Source: DASXRU01 sp039933315 (GTDB lineage: Bacteria; Acidobacteriota; Blastocatellia; Pyrinomonadales; Pyrinomonadaceae). From it: DNA of 34,677 bases. Below are positions 1 to 7,283 of the stretch, one piece after another. Each line of letters starts with the position of its first letter. The first letter of the stretch is position 1. Position numbers and translations under genes: made by a program. A model generated the notes under the pieces. The model was given only the letters and a program-made list of their open reading frames with translations, did no database searches and was not told the origin of the DNA. The DNA lies in NCBI GenBank assembly GCA_039933315.1, contig JBDTOI010000019.1:1-34677 (forward strand), in the 5' to 3' direction.

Positions 1-321
1 ATGTTGAACGAAAAAATCAGAATCAGGCTAAAAGCCTACGACCATCGAGTGCTGGACCAGTCTACTTCGGAAATTGTTGAGACGGCGAAGCGCACGGGGG
101 CCCGTGTGGCTGGCCCGATACCGCTGCCTACTCTGAAGAACAAGTGGACGGTGCTGCGTTCGCCGCACGTGGACAAGAAATCCCGCGAGCAGTTTGAAAT
201 CAGAACGCACAAACGTCTGATGGACATTCTTGATCCTACGCCGCAAACGGTTGATGCCTTGATGAAATTGGATTTGCCCGCGGGTGTGGACGTGGAAATA
301 AAGGCTTTCGGCAGAAGCTAG
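1..321 (+). CDS. rpsJ: 30S ribosomal protein S10
   Basis: S10 is a small-subunit head protein that also acts as the NusE antitermination partner. The 106-residue product matches the family in length and carries the typical pattern KIRIRLKAYDHRVLD near the start, then GPIPLPT and a VDKKSREQFEIRTHKR stretch. It opens the S10-spc-alpha supercluster, as usual. The window begins exactly at its ATG, so its ribosome binding site and the operon promoter are not visible. Its TAG stop is followed within two bases by a heptamer-type repeat. Identification is secure. Confidence 0.97.
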   Translation: MLNEKIRIRLKAYDHRVLDQSTSEIVETAKRTGARVAGPIPLPTLKNKWTVLRSPHVDKKSREQFEIRTHKRLMDILDPTPQTVDALMKLDLPAGVDVEIKAFGRS

Positions 322-323
322 GC

Positions 324-464
324 CATTGCCGATTGCCAATTGCCGATTTCCAATTGGCATAGTTTAGGCGGTCGGTGAGCCAAGGTGGCGGGCCAGGAAA
401 GTCCTTGAAATGGCAATCGGCATAAGGGAAATGATGTAAATCGGCAATTGGCAATGGGCAATTG
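324..464. repeat. A-type heptamer inverted repeat (rpsJ-rplC gap)
   Basis: The left arm at 325-349 reads as tandem heptamers ATTGCCG, ATTGCCA, ATTGCCG, ATTT. The right arm at 438-462 is its reverse complement with one mismatch. The 88-bp interior has lesser traces of the same words. The element fills the gap from 2 bp after the rpsJ stop to the rplC start codon. Confidence 0.85.
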
Positions 465-467
465 AAA

Positions 468-1127
468 ATGATTAACGGAATCATCGGTAAAAAAGTTGGC
501 ATGACCCAGTTGTTCGCCGCCGACGGCACGGTTACACCCGTGACTGTCATTAAGGCCGGACCCTGCGTGGTCGTGCAAAAGAAAACGGCCACCGGCCCTG
601 ATGGCTATGACGCCGTGCAACTGGGCCTGGTTGAAGATCGCCCCGTCAGATTGAAGCGGGTCAATAAGCCGATGCGCGGGCACTTTGAAAAAACCGGTGG
701 CGGCGTTCCACCGACCCGGGTACTGAAAGAGTTTCGCCTGGACGCAGCCGATAGTGAGACTAATGTCGGCGACAAGGTTTTGGTTGATTTGTTTGCCGAT
801 GGCGATGTGATTGACGTAATGGGCAAATCCAAGGGCCGTGGCTTTGCCGGCACTATCAAGCGGCACAATTTCAATCGCGGGCCGGAATCGCATGGTTCGA
901 TGAACGTGCGCGCGCCCGGCTCCATCGGTGCTTCAGCGTATCCCTCGCGGGTGGTCAAAGGAATGCGATCGTCCGGTCACATGGGCGATGTGCGCGTGAC
1001 TATTAAGGGACTGACAGTGGCGCGAGTGGATGTTGAGAATAATTTGCTAATGATTCGTGGCGCGGTGCCCGGGCCTTCGGGCAGTGTGGTTATTGTGAAG
1101 AAGGCAGCGAGACAGCGGAAGAAATAG
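468..1127 (+). CDS. rplC: 50S ribosomal protein L3
   Basis: L3 is an early-assembly large-subunit protein near the peptidyl transferase centre. The 219-residue product starts MINGIIGKKVGMTQLF, the usual L3 N-terminus, and carries the conserved central loop around KGRGFAGTIKRHNFNRGPESHGS. A TTG six bases upstream would extend the frame, but the ATG at 468 matches the family. No clear Shine-Dalgarno sequence precedes it: the bases before the ATG are the end of the A-type repeat. Second gene of the S10 operon. Confidence 0.96.
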   Translation: MINGIIGKKVGMTQLFAADGTVTPVTVIKAGPCVVVQKKTATGPDGYDAVQLGLVEDRPVRLKRVNKPMRGHFEKTGGGVPPTRVLKEFRLDAADSETNVGDKVLVDLFADGDVIDVMGKSKGRGFAGTIKRHNFNRGPESHGSMNVRAPGSIGASAYPSRVVKGMRSSGHMGDVRVTIKGLTVARVDVENNLLMIRGAVPGPSGSVVIVKKAARQRKK

Positions 1128-1149
1128 GTTTTTAGTTTTTGAGTGACGG

Positions 1150-1290
1150 GGTTTTCGGTTTCAGGGGTTGCGAGTTTCGGTCTCGGGTTTTGATCAGGGC
1201 CAACCGGAATTTGAGATTTGAAATTTAAGATCTGAAATCTGAAATTTAAGATCTAAGAAATCTGAGATCTGAAATTTGAGATCTGAGATA
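1150..1290. repeat. D-type and B-type heptamer arrays (rplC-rplD gap)
   Basis: A degenerate D-type tract (GTTTTCG, GTTTCAG, GAGTTTCGG-like words) at about 1150-1190 is followed at 1209-1290 by about eleven tandem heptamers of the form ATYTRAR (ATTTGAG, ATTTGAA, ATCTGAA, ATCTGAG). Because ATCTGAG-type words contain AGATCT, the array is partly self-complementary. One nonamer interrupts the register. The array ends about 6 bp before the rplD ribosome binding site. Confidence 0.8.
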
Positions 1291-1306
1291 GCGAACGGAG
1301 TGAGCT

Positions 1307-2032
1307 ATGCCTACCGTAAAGGTGCGCAATCTGAAGAACAAAGAAGTCGGCGACTTTGAATTGTCTGACGCTGTATTTGGCGCGAGATTAAACGAGTCAC
1401 TGATTCACGCCGCGGTGCGGAATTATCAGGCTAACGGTCGGGCCGGCACGGTGGGCACCAAGACCCGTGGCGACGTTTCCGGCTCGGGCAGAAAGCTCTG
1501 GAAACAAAAAGGTACGGGCCGCGCGCGCATTGCCAGCTTGCGATCGCCCTTGTGGAAAGGCGGCGGTAATACGCATGGGCCGCAGCCACGCGACTGGTCG
1601 TACAACATGCCGAAAAAGATGAGGCAGGGCGCGTTGCGTTCTGCCTTGTCGGAGCGACTGCGCGAAGGCAATCTGCTGGTGCTCGATGAGTGGAAGCTGG
1701 ACCAGCCGAAGACGAAGGATTTTCTTTCCTTGCTGGGAGGTCTGGACCTCGCCGGCAAGACGTTGATCGTTGATTCACTGGAGAACACCAACCTGGTGCT
1801 GGCATCGCGTAATGTGAAGCGCGCCAAGATCGTAAATAGCTACGGCTTGAATATTTACGACCTGCTCTATCACGAAAAATTGGTGCTGACGCGAGCGGCG
1901 GCCGAAGAATTGGCGGAGCTGCTGAAGCCAGAAACGAAAAGAGCGGGAGTTGCTGAACCGCAACCGGAGGCCCCGGCGACCGAAGAGAAGAAACCAAAGC
2001 GGGCCCCGCGCAAAAAGAAGGAGGCGGAGTAA
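1307..2032 (+). CDS. rplD: 50S ribosomal protein L4, with charged C-terminal tail
   Basis: L4 lines the exit tunnel and in some bacteria regulates its own operon. Residues 1-207 are a normal L4, with the tunnel-loop segment GSGRKLWKQKGTGRARIASLRSP at about 58-80. Residues 208-241 are an extra tail rich in Lys, Glu, Ala and Pro, ending in a basic cluster. The ATG is preceded by GGAG at 1297-1300. The tail ends three bases before rplW, whose AAGGAGG ribosome binding site is coded within it. Regulation by L4 is known in enterobacteria and is not shown here. Confidence 0.95.
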   Translation: MPTVKVRNLKNKEVGDFELSDAVFGARLNESLIHAAVRNYQANGRAGTVGTKTRGDVSGSGRKLWKQKGTGRARIASLRSPLWKGGGNTHGPQPRDWSYNMPKKMRQGALRSALSERLREGNLLVLDEWKLDQPKTKDFLSLLGGLDLAGKTLIVDSLENTNLVLASRNVKRAKIVNSYGLNIYDLLYHEKLVLTRAAAEELAELLKPETKRAGVAEPQPEAPATEEKKPKRAPRKKKEAE

Positions 2033-2035
2033 GAG

Positions 2036-2341
2036 ATGAGGACGGTCTGGGACATCATCCGCTCGCCTGTGATTACGGAAAAGGCGCTGGTGGCAAAAGA
2101 GGCGACGCAGGATACTCGCCAGCTGTTGACCTTCCGCGTGGATCGGCACGCGACCAAGCCGGAGATTAAGTCGGCGGTGGAAACGATCTTCCAGGTGAAG
2201 GTCGATCAGGTGCACACGGTCAATTACATGGGCAAGATGGCACGGCGCGGCCGCTTTGAAGGTCGCAAGCCGGCGTGGAAAAAAGCGTACGTCACCTTGA
2301 AGCAGGGCGAGAAGCCTTTGGATTACGGGGAAGCGATCTAG
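2036..2341 (+). CDS. rplW: 50S ribosomal protein L23
   Basis: L23 sits at the exit of the peptide tunnel and is the docking point for trigger factor and SRP. The 101-residue product shows the family signature IIRSPVITEKA near the start, FRVDRHATKPEIKSAVE in the middle and a WKKAYVTL beta-strand near the end. It begins 3 bp after the rplD stop, so the pair is probably translationally coupled. Its TAG stop directly abuts the next A-type repeat. Confidence 0.96.
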   Translation: MRTVWDIIRSPVITEKALVAKEATQDTRQLLTFRVDRHATKPEIKSAVETIFQVKVDQVHTVNYMGKMARRGRFEGRKPAWKKAYVTLKQGEKPLDYGEAI

Positions 2342-2463
2342 CATTGCCAATTGCCGATTGCCGATTTCCAATTGGCGGTCGGCGCGACTGGATCGTTTGC
2401 AGGAACGCTGAACCGGGCAAACGGGTTTCTTAAATTGGCAATCGGCAATCGCCAATCGGAAAT
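2342..2463. repeat. A-type heptamer inverted repeat (rplW-rplB gap)
   Basis: The left arm (2343-2374) has words ATTGCCA, ATTGCCG, ATTGCCG, ATTTCCA. The right arm (2433-2463) has the complementary words in a slightly different order. The left end follows the rplW TAG with no spacer, and the right end lies 6 bp before the rplB ATG. Confidence 0.85.
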
Positions 2464-2469
2464 GACATC

Positions 2470-3300
2470 ATGGGAATAAAGAAGCTGACACCCACATCGC
2501 CGGCGCGCCGGTACCAGACGTACCTGACGCGCGATGAGTTGACCAGCGGCGCGCGGCCGGAAAAGTCTCTGCTGGAACCAAAAACGCGCATCTCGGGTCG
2601 CAATGCCGATGGCCGGATTACGGTGCGGCGACGCGGTGGTGGTCACAAGCGTTTCTATCGGATCATTGACTTCAAACGCGATAAAGCAGGTGTGCCCGGA
2701 CGCATCACGCAGATCGAATACGATCCGAACCGGTCCGCGCACATCGCCCTGGTGACTTATATCGATGGCGAGAAGCGTTACATCATCGCCCCCATTGGTC
2801 TCGAAGTTGGCAAGACAGTGATGAGCGGAGCTGAGGCGGACATCCTGCCCGGAAACGCGCTGCCGATTCGCAATATCCCGCTGGGCACGCAGATTCATAA
2901 CATCGAGCTGCGGCCGGGCAAGGGCGGTCAGATGGCGCGCTCCGCAGGGGCTTTCGCCCAGTTGGTGGCTAAGGAAGGCGATTATGCGCAGTTGCGGATG
3001 CCTTCGGGTGAAGTGCGTAAGGTGCCGGTAGTTTGCATGGCCACAGTCGGCCAGGTCGGTAACGTCGAGCACGAAAATGTTTCGTACGGCAAGGCCGGCC
3101 GTTCGCGCTGGAAGGGTATCCGGCCGCATGTGCGCGGGGTGGCGATGAATCCGGTGGATCACCCGCACGGCGGTGGTGAAGGTAAGACCTCCGGCGGGCG
3201 CAATCCAGTGACGCCATGGGGGCAACCTACGCGCGGCTACAAGACGCGCAGCAACAAGCGCACGCAGAAGATGATCGTGCGCGACCGAAGAGTGAAATGA
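2470..3300 (+). CDS. rplB: 50S ribosomal protein L2
   Basis: L2 helps join the subunits and shape the peptidyl transferase centre. The 276-residue product has normal L2 length. It contains GRNADGRITVRRRGGGHKRFYRIIDF near the N-terminus and the conserved C-terminal block VRGVAMNPVDHPHGGGEG with the functionally important histidine (HGGGEG). Its ribosome binding site is weak (CGGA), because the region before the start belongs to the repeat. Its TGA stop is followed 4 bp later by a C-type repeat. Confidence 0.97.
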   Translation: MGIKKLTPTSPARRYQTYLTRDELTSGARPEKSLLEPKTRISGRNADGRITVRRRGGGHKRFYRIIDFKRDKAGVPGRITQIEYDPNRSAHIALVTYIDGEKRYIIAPIGLEVGKTVMSGAEADILPGNALPIRNIPLGTQIHNIELRPGKGGQMARSAGAFAQLVAKEGDYAQLRMPSGEVRKVPVVCMATVGQVGNVEHENVSYGKAGRSRWKGIRPHVRGVAMNPVDHPHGGGEGKTSGGRNPVTPWGQPTRGYKTRSNKRTQKMIVRDRRVK

Positions 3301-3304
3301 TTGG

Positions 3305-3421
3305 GGATTGCGGAATTCGGATTGCGAATTGACCGAATGCAGAATGCGGAATGCAGATTTCGGATTTCAAGAAACGTCGACTAGTTCTTAATTCCGCAAT
3401 CCAAAATCCGAAATCCGAAAT
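3305..3421. repeat. C-type heptamer inverted repeat (rplB-rpsS gap)
   Basis: The left part (3305-3370) is GGATTGC, GGAATTC, GGATTGC, then GAATGCA/GAATGCG words and GATTTCG, GATTTCA. The right part (3391-3421) is the complementary ATTCCGC, AATCC, AAATCCG, AAATCCG. The right end overlaps the GGAG ribosome binding site area of rpsS. Confidence 0.82.
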
Positions 3422-3431
3422 GGAGTAGCAC

Positions 3432-3731
3432 ATGGCGCGTTCAGTAAAAAAAGGGGCATTCGTTGACAAGAGTTTGCAGAAGACCGTTGACCGCATTCGG
3501 GCCGGCGGCGCCCGGCCCCCGGCGATCAAAACCTGGTCGCGTCGTTCGACGATTACGCCGGATATGGTGGGACTGACCTTCGGCGTGCATAACGGGAGAC
3601 GGCATCTGCCGATCTATGTGACTGAGAATATGGTCGGGCACAAGCTGGGCGAGTTCGCCCCGACGCGCACCTTCAAAGCCCACTCGGGAACGAAGGCTGA
3701 GAAGACTGCTAAGGTGGCACCGAAGGCCTAG
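3432..3731 (+). CDS. rpsS: 30S ribosomal protein S19
   Basis: S19 is a head protein that contacts the A-site tRNA and S13. The 99-residue product starts MARSVKKGAFVD, has the central TWSRRSTITPDMVGLTFGVHNGRRHLPIYVTENMVGHKLGEFAPTRTF pattern of the family, and ends in a short Lys/Ala-rich tail. GGAG at 3422-3425 precedes the ATG. The order L2-S19-L22 is the standard S10 operon order. Confidence 0.97.
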   Translation: MARSVKKGAFVDKSLQKTVDRIRAGGARPPAIKTWSRRSTITPDMVGLTFGVHNGRRHLPIYVTENMVGHKLGEFAPTRTFKAHSGTKAEKTAKVAPKA

Positions 3732-3734
3732 ATA

Positions 3735-3811
3735 GTTTCGAGTTGCGAGTTTCGGGTTTCGAGTCAAAGAACACAAACTCGAAACTCGAAACTCGAAACC
3801 CGAAACTCGAG
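3735..3811. repeat. D-type heptamer inverted repeat (rpsS-rplV gap)
   Basis: The left arm (3735-3764) is GTTTCGA, GTTGCGA, GTTTCGG, GTTTCGA, GT. The right arm (3775-3811) is ACTCGAA repeated three times, then ACCCGAA and ACTCGAG. The loop is only about 10 bp. It begins 3 bp after the rpsS stop and its right end supplies GAGGA, the likely ribosome binding site of rplV. Confidence 0.87.
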
Positions 3812-3821
3812 GAAACGAAGC

Positions 3822-4463
3822 ATGGAAGCGAGAGCAAGCGCAAAGTATCTAAGAGGGTCGCCGCAAAAGGCGCGACTCGTAATAGATATGATTCGCGGGA
3901 AAAATGTCGGCCAGGCGTTGGCGATCCTGAAGTACTCGAACAAGCGCGCCGGCAAGCTGATCGACAAATGTGTTCGATCCGCAATTGCCAATGCCAATGA
4001 GGCAGCCGAGAAAGCCAACATTTCAATCGATCCGGACGATTTGTGGGTGAAGACAGCTTTTGTCGATCGTGGGCCGACCAAGAATCGTCGCCGCATGCGC
4101 CCCGCGCCCCAGGGCCGGGCGTTCCGCGAGCGGCGGCACTTCTGTCATGTGACGATATTGCTGTCCAGCGACGATAAGGTAGAGAAGAAGACGAAGGGTA
4201 ATGCCAAGGCTGACGCGGAAGCGACACCAGCCAAGCTGACGGAAAGCAAGAGCCGCAAACGTGGTGGGGCTGCCTCCGCGCCGCGCGCCAAGCGCGTTGT
4301 GCCCGCTGCCAAAGAAGGAAGCAGGGTGGCGGATAAGAAGGGCGCAGCCGCAAGCGAAAAGAAGTTAGCCAAAGCCGGGGACGAGACCGGTGGCGAGAAG
4401 AAGGCAACGAAGAAGTCTGAATCGACAGCTAAGGGCGCGGGAAAGAAGAAGACAACCCCGTAA
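3822..4463 (+). CDS. rplV: 50S ribosomal protein L22, with about 95-residue C-terminal extension
   Basis: L22 lines the peptide exit tunnel and is a site of macrolide resistance mutations. Residues 1-117 are a normal L22, including YLRGSPQKARLVIDMIRGK and the tunnel-loop region KNRRRMRPAPQGRAFRERRHFCHV. Residues 118-213 are a low-complexity Lys/Ala/Glu/Ser tail with no recognisable domain. Standard L22 is about 110-120 residues, so this protein is nearly doubled. The tail keeps an open frame and ends in a lysine cluster. Whether it stays on the mature protein cannot be told from sequence. Confidence 0.95.
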   Translation: MEARASAKYLRGSPQKARLVIDMIRGKNVGQALAILKYSNKRAGKLIDKCVRSAIANANEAAEKANISIDPDDLWVKTAFVDRGPTKNRRRMRPAPQGRAFRERRHFCHVTILLSSDDKVEKKTKGNAKADAEATPAKLTESKSRKRGGAASAPRAKRVVPAAKEGSRVADKKGAAASEKKLAKAGDETGGEKKATKKSESTAKGAGKKKTTP

Positions 4464-4490
4464 GCGCCGTTTAATTGATCGGAGAAAATT

Positions 4491-5267
4491 GTGGGACAGA
4501 AAGTTCACCCGTACGGATTTCGCCTCGGTTACAACAAGGACTGGCACTCGCACTGGTTCGCCAAGAAGCAGTATGGCGAGTTCCTGATTGAAGACCTGAG
4601 GCTGAAGCGGGATCTAAAGCAGCGCTTCACCGGAGCGGGAGTTTCCCATGTGGACGTCGAACGCGCCGCCAATCGCCTGAAGATCATTATTTATACGTCG
4701 CGTCCCGGCATCATCATCGGGCGCAAGGGCGCGGAAATCGATAAGCTGAAGAGCGACTTGTCCGAGAAGACCGGGCGCGAAGTGTTGGTCTCAATCCAGG
4801 AGATTCATAAGCCTGAACTGAACGCACAGCTGCAGGCCGAGAAGATTGCCGCGCAGCTCGAGAAGCGCATTGCCTTTCGCCGCGCCATGCGTAAGGCGGT
4901 GGAAGAATCGCTCCGTTTTGGAGCGCAGGGAATCAAAGTAAAAGTCAGCGGCCGTCTGAACGGAGCTGAGATTGCCCGTAGCGAGTGGCATTTGCAGGGC
5001 CAACTGCCGCTGCATACATTGCGCGCGGATATTGACTACGGTTTAGCCGAAGCGCACACCACGTTCGGAATCATTGGAGTTAAATGCTGGATCTATCGCG
5101 GCGCCATTTTGGATGCCAGGGCGGCGATGGCCCGCGGCACGGGTTCCGATCCGATTAACGATCCGCGCGCTGAACAACGCGAGCGCCGCCCGCGCACGCG
5201 GCGTGAGCGCGAAGGTGGCGATGGTCGCGAGCGCGGCGATGGGCGCCGGCCACGAGGGGACAGGTAG
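4491..5267 (+). CDS. rpsC: 30S ribosomal protein S3
   Basis: S3 forms part of the mRNA entry channel with S4 and S5. The 258-residue product starts MGQKVHPYGFRLGY (GTG start, preceded by GGAG at 4481). It has the KH-domain motif GIIIGRKGAEIDKL at about 64-77 and the C-terminal domain with GVKVKVSGRLNGAEIARSE-like and GIIGVKCWI segments. The last 40 or so residues are a very arginine-rich, alternately charged tail with RERGDG-type repeats, longer than in most S3 proteins. Its TAG directly abuts an A-type repeat. Confidence 0.96.
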   Translation: MGQKVHPYGFRLGYNKDWHSHWFAKKQYGEFLIEDLRLKRDLKQRFTGAGVSHVDVERAANRLKIIIYTSRPGIIIGRKGAEIDKLKSDLSEKTGREVLVSIQEIHKPELNAQLQAEKIAAQLEKRIAFRRAMRKAVEESLRFGAQGIKVKVSGRLNGAEIARSEWHLQGQLPLHTLRADIDYGLAEAHTTFGIIGVKCWIYRGAILDARAAMARGTGSDPINDPRAEQRERRPRTRREREGGDGRERGDGRRPRGDR

Positions 5268-5354
5268 CATTGCCGATTTCCAATTGCCGATTGCCGATTT
5301 ATGAGATGGATTGGCAGTGGATAAATCGGCAATTGGCAATCGGCAATTGGAAAT
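5268..5354. repeat. A-type heptamer inverted repeat (rpsC-rplP gap)
   Basis: The left arm (5269-5301) has words ATTGCCG, ATTTCCA, ATTGCCG, ATTGCCG, ATTTA. The right arm (5322-5354) carries the complements, with the second and third words shuffled. The loop is 20 bp. There is no spacer between the rpsC TAG and the left end; the right end lies 11 bp before the rplP ATG. Confidence 0.88.
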
Positions 5355-5365
5355 GAGAAACCGCT

Positions 5366-5794
5366 ATGTTGATGCCGAAAAAAGTTAAGCACCGGAAGCA
5401 AATGCGCGGGCGCATGACCGGTGCAGCCCATCGCGGAGGCCAGATCAGCTTCGGCGATTTCGGGTTGAAGTGTTTGGAGCCGGCCTGGATCACTGACCGG
5501 CAGATTGAAGCGGCCCGCATTGCCATGACGCGGCACATCAAACGCGGGGGCAAAATCTGGATCAGGATGTTTCCCGACAAGCCGGTAACGAAAAAGCCGG
5601 CGGAAACGCGCATGGGTAAAGGGAAGGGCGCGCCCGAGTACTGGGTCGCCGTCGTCAAGCCGGGCCGCATTCTTTACGAGATCGAAGGCGTGGATGAAAA
5701 GACAGCGCGCGAGGCAATGCGGCTGGCGGCTGCGAAGCTCCCGGTTAAGACCAGGTTCGTGACTCGCGCCGATCAAGAGGGAGGCGCGATCTAA
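5366..5794 (+). CDS. rplP: 50S ribosomal protein L16
   Basis: L16 organises the A-site tRNA region and the GTPase centre on the large subunit. The 142-residue product starts MLMPKKVKHRKQMRGRMTG, the typical N-terminus, and holds RQIEAARIAMTRHIKRGGKIWIRMFPDKPVTKKPAETRMGKGKG, the central rRNA-binding block. Length is normal. The ATG at 5366 fits the family start although the ribosome binding site is weak. It runs almost directly into rpmC, with 1 bp between stop and ATG. Confidence 0.97.
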   Translation: MLMPKKVKHRKQMRGRMTGAAHRGGQISFGDFGLKCLEPAWITDRQIEAARIAMTRHIKRGGKIWIRMFPDKPVTKKPAETRMGKGKGAPEYWVAVVKPGRILYEIEGVDEKTAREAMRLAAAKLPVKTRFVTRADQEGGAI

Positions 5795-5795
5795 C

Positions 5796-6008
5796 ATGAA
5801 GAGGCGCGACGCAATCGACAAGTTACACGAGATGAGTGAGGAAGATCTGCGCACCGAAGCGGCCAGATTAAAGGAGTCTCTGTTTCGGCTGAACTTCAAG
5901 CTGGCCCTGGGCGAAATGGATGCAGTAAAGCGTATTCGCGAAGAGCGAAAATCGCTGGCGCGCATCAAGACCATCGTGGGCCAGCGGCAAAGACAGGCCA
6001 CTAAGTAA
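5796..6008 (+). CDS. rpmC: 50S ribosomal protein L29
   Basis: L29 is a small helical protein beside the exit tunnel next to L23. The 70-residue product shows the two-helix pattern: MSEEDLRTEAARLKESLFRLNFKLALGEM, then RIREERKSLARIKTIVGQRQ. Its ribosome binding site (GGGAGG) lies inside the end of rplP, which suggests translational coupling. The length is normal and the order L16-L29-S17 is canonical. Confidence 0.95.
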   Translation: MKRRDAIDKLHEMSEEDLRTEAARLKESLFRLNFKLALGEMDAVKRIREERKSLARIKTIVGQRQRQATK

Positions 6009-6049
6009 TTTCCAGTTCGAATGCGGCCAGGAGCCGTCTGTGATTAAAA

Positions 6050-6433
6050 ATGGCATCTGAGAAAGAAACAAATTTACAGGCTGAGGGTGATGGCGCCGGC
6101 CGGGCTACCGGTGGCGAAAAGTCGGCCGGGGACGCGCCTGGTATCGAAGCACAGGCCGGTGATGCTGGGGCGAAGGCCGTTAAGCGGGGCCGCCGCTCAC
6201 AAAAGGTGGGGATTGTGAGCTCGGACAAGATGCAGAAGACTGTGGTGGTGCGAGTTGACCGGCTGGTGCGACATTTGAAGTATCGTCGTTACGTTTGGCG
6301 CACTTCAAAATTCATGGCCCATGACGATAAAGGCGCCACCATCGGCGACAAGGTGCGCATCGTGGAAACCCGCCCCCTGTCCAGCCGCAAGCGCTGGCGC
6401 GTGGTTGAGATTGTGCAGAAAGCAGCGAAGTAA
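6050..6433 (+). CDS. rpsQ: 30S ribosomal protein S17, with N-terminal extension
   Basis: S17 is a primary 16S-binding OB-fold protein. The core starts near residue 44 (KRGRRSQKVGIVSSDKMQKTVVVRVDR) and runs to the end. Residues 1-43 form an unusual Gly/Ala/Glu/Asp-rich extension; standard S17 is about 85 residues and this product is 127. The extension could be a mis-set start, but the only other in-frame start candidates near the core are valine GTG codons that would cut off its basic N-terminus, so 6050 is preferred. An AGGAG lies rather far upstream, at about 6028. Confidence 0.9.
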   Translation: MASEKETNLQAEGDGAGRATGGEKSAGDAPGIEAQAGDAGAKAVKRGRRSQKVGIVSSDKMQKTVVVRVDRLVRHLKYRRYVWRTSKFMAHDDKGATIGDKVRIVETRPLSSRKRWRVVEIVQKAAK

Positions 6434-6519
6434 GATTTGGGATTTCGGAATGCGGAATTCGGATTTTAAGACCAGCGACTGTCTTTTCAATCCGAATTCC
6501 GAAATCCGAATTCCGCAAT
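6434..6519. repeat. C-type heptamer inverted repeat (rpsQ-rplN gap)
   Basis: The left arm (6434-6467) is GATTTGG, GATTTCG, GAATGCG, GAATTCG, GATTTT. The right arm (6489-6519) is AATCCGA, ATTCCGA, AATCCGA, ATTCCGC, AAT. The loop is about 20 bp. The left arm begins directly after the rpsQ TAA, and the right arm ends about 10 bp before the rplN ATG. Confidence 0.87.
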
Positions 6520-6529
6520 GGGGGCTGTC

Positions 6530-6898
6530 ATGATTCAAATGCAAACCTCTTTGGAGGTGGCGGACAATTCAGGAGCGCGTCGAGTCGAAATGATCATGCC
6601 GATTGGCGGATCGACCGGCAAGATCGCGGCGCTGGGCGATCGGATCAAAGTCACTGTCAAAGAGGCTTCCCCGGATGGCACCATCAAGAAAGGCACCGTG
6701 CAGGACGCTGTCATTGTGCGTACGCGCAAGGAAGTCCGGCGCAAAGACGGCACCTATATTCGTTTCGATCAGAATGCCGCTGTGCTGATTAAGGAAGATG
6801 GAACCCCGATTGGCACGCGCGTATTTGGCCCGGTGGCCCGCGAGCTGCGCGACAGGAATTTTATGAAGATCGTTTCACTCGCCCCGGAGGTCATATAA
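6530..6898 (+). CDS. rplN: 50S ribosomal protein L14
   Basis: L14 lies at the subunit interface, contacts 16S helix 14, and is the docking site of the silencing factor RsfS, which is also encoded in this window. With the ATG at 6530 the product is 122 residues, the exact family length, starting MIQMQTSLEVADNSGARRVE. An in-frame ATG at 6518 would add MGAV and falls at the edge of the repeat, so it is not chosen. GGGGG at 6520-6524 serves as ribosome binding site. Confidence 0.97.
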   Translation: MIQMQTSLEVADNSGARRVEMIMPIGGSTGKIAALGDRIKVTVKEASPDGTIKKGTVQDAVIVRTRKEVRRKDGTYIRFDQNAAVLIKEDGTPIGTRVFGPVARELRDRNFMKIVSLAPEVI

Positions 6899-7240
6899 GT
6901 GGGTAAAGGAACCAAGCGAGTCAGAATCAGGAAAAACGACCAGGTGGCGGTGATTGCCGGCCGGGATAAGGGCAAGCGCGGCCGCGTGCTGGACGTCTCG
7001 CCGGTGGCCGGCAAGGTGAAGGTTGAAGGCGCGGGTATGATTAAGAGACATCAGAAGGCGAATCCGCAAAGCAACCGCGGCGGTGGCATCATCGAGAAAG
7101 AGGCCTGGATAGATATTTCCAACGTGCAGGTCATCGATCCGCAATCGGGCAAACCGGCGCGCGTGCGTTACCAGGTGGATGGTGACGGCAGCAAGATTCG
7201 CGTCGCCGCCGGCAGCGGGCATTCGCTGGAGAAGAGTTAA
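6899..7240 (+). CDS. rplX: 50S ribosomal protein L24
   Basis: L24 is an assembly initiator with a KOW fold. The 113-residue product contains VRIRKNDQVAVIAGRDKGKRGRVLDVSP (KOW motif) and GAGMIKRHQKANPQSNRGGGIIEKEAWIDISNVQ, typical of the family. The GTG start at 6899 follows the rplN stop with no gap, and CCGGAGG at about 6884-6890 inside rplN is its ribosome binding site. This is tight coupling of L14 and L24. Confidence 0.95.
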   Translation: MGKGTKRVRIRKNDQVAVIAGRDKGKRGRVLDVSPVAGKVKVEGAGMIKRHQKANPQSNRGGGIIEKEAWIDISNVQVIDPQSGKPARVRYQVDGDGSKIRVAAGSGHSLEKS

Positions 7241-7283
7241 GTCAGACAAATCGGATTTTGTCGGACAAGCGAGATAGAGAAAA

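Noticed and set aside
1200..1290. Regularly spaced short repeats as a CRISPR array
   Set aside because: The units are tandem 7-bp words with no spacers and no cas genes nearby.
3743..4000. Open frame starting in the D-type repeat (NTNSKLETRNPKLEET pattern)
   Set aside because: It is translated repeat sequence running into rplV in another frame; no family match and no ribosome binding site.
5093..6001. Long minus-strand open frame opposite rpsC, rplP and rpmC
   Set aside because: It is a shadow of three well-recognised ribosomal genes and crosses an intergenic repeat.
6044..6205. Frameshift or mis-start as the cause of the S17 N-terminal extension
   Set aside because: The extension is continuous in frame with the core and resembles tails on neighbouring proteins; no better start was found.
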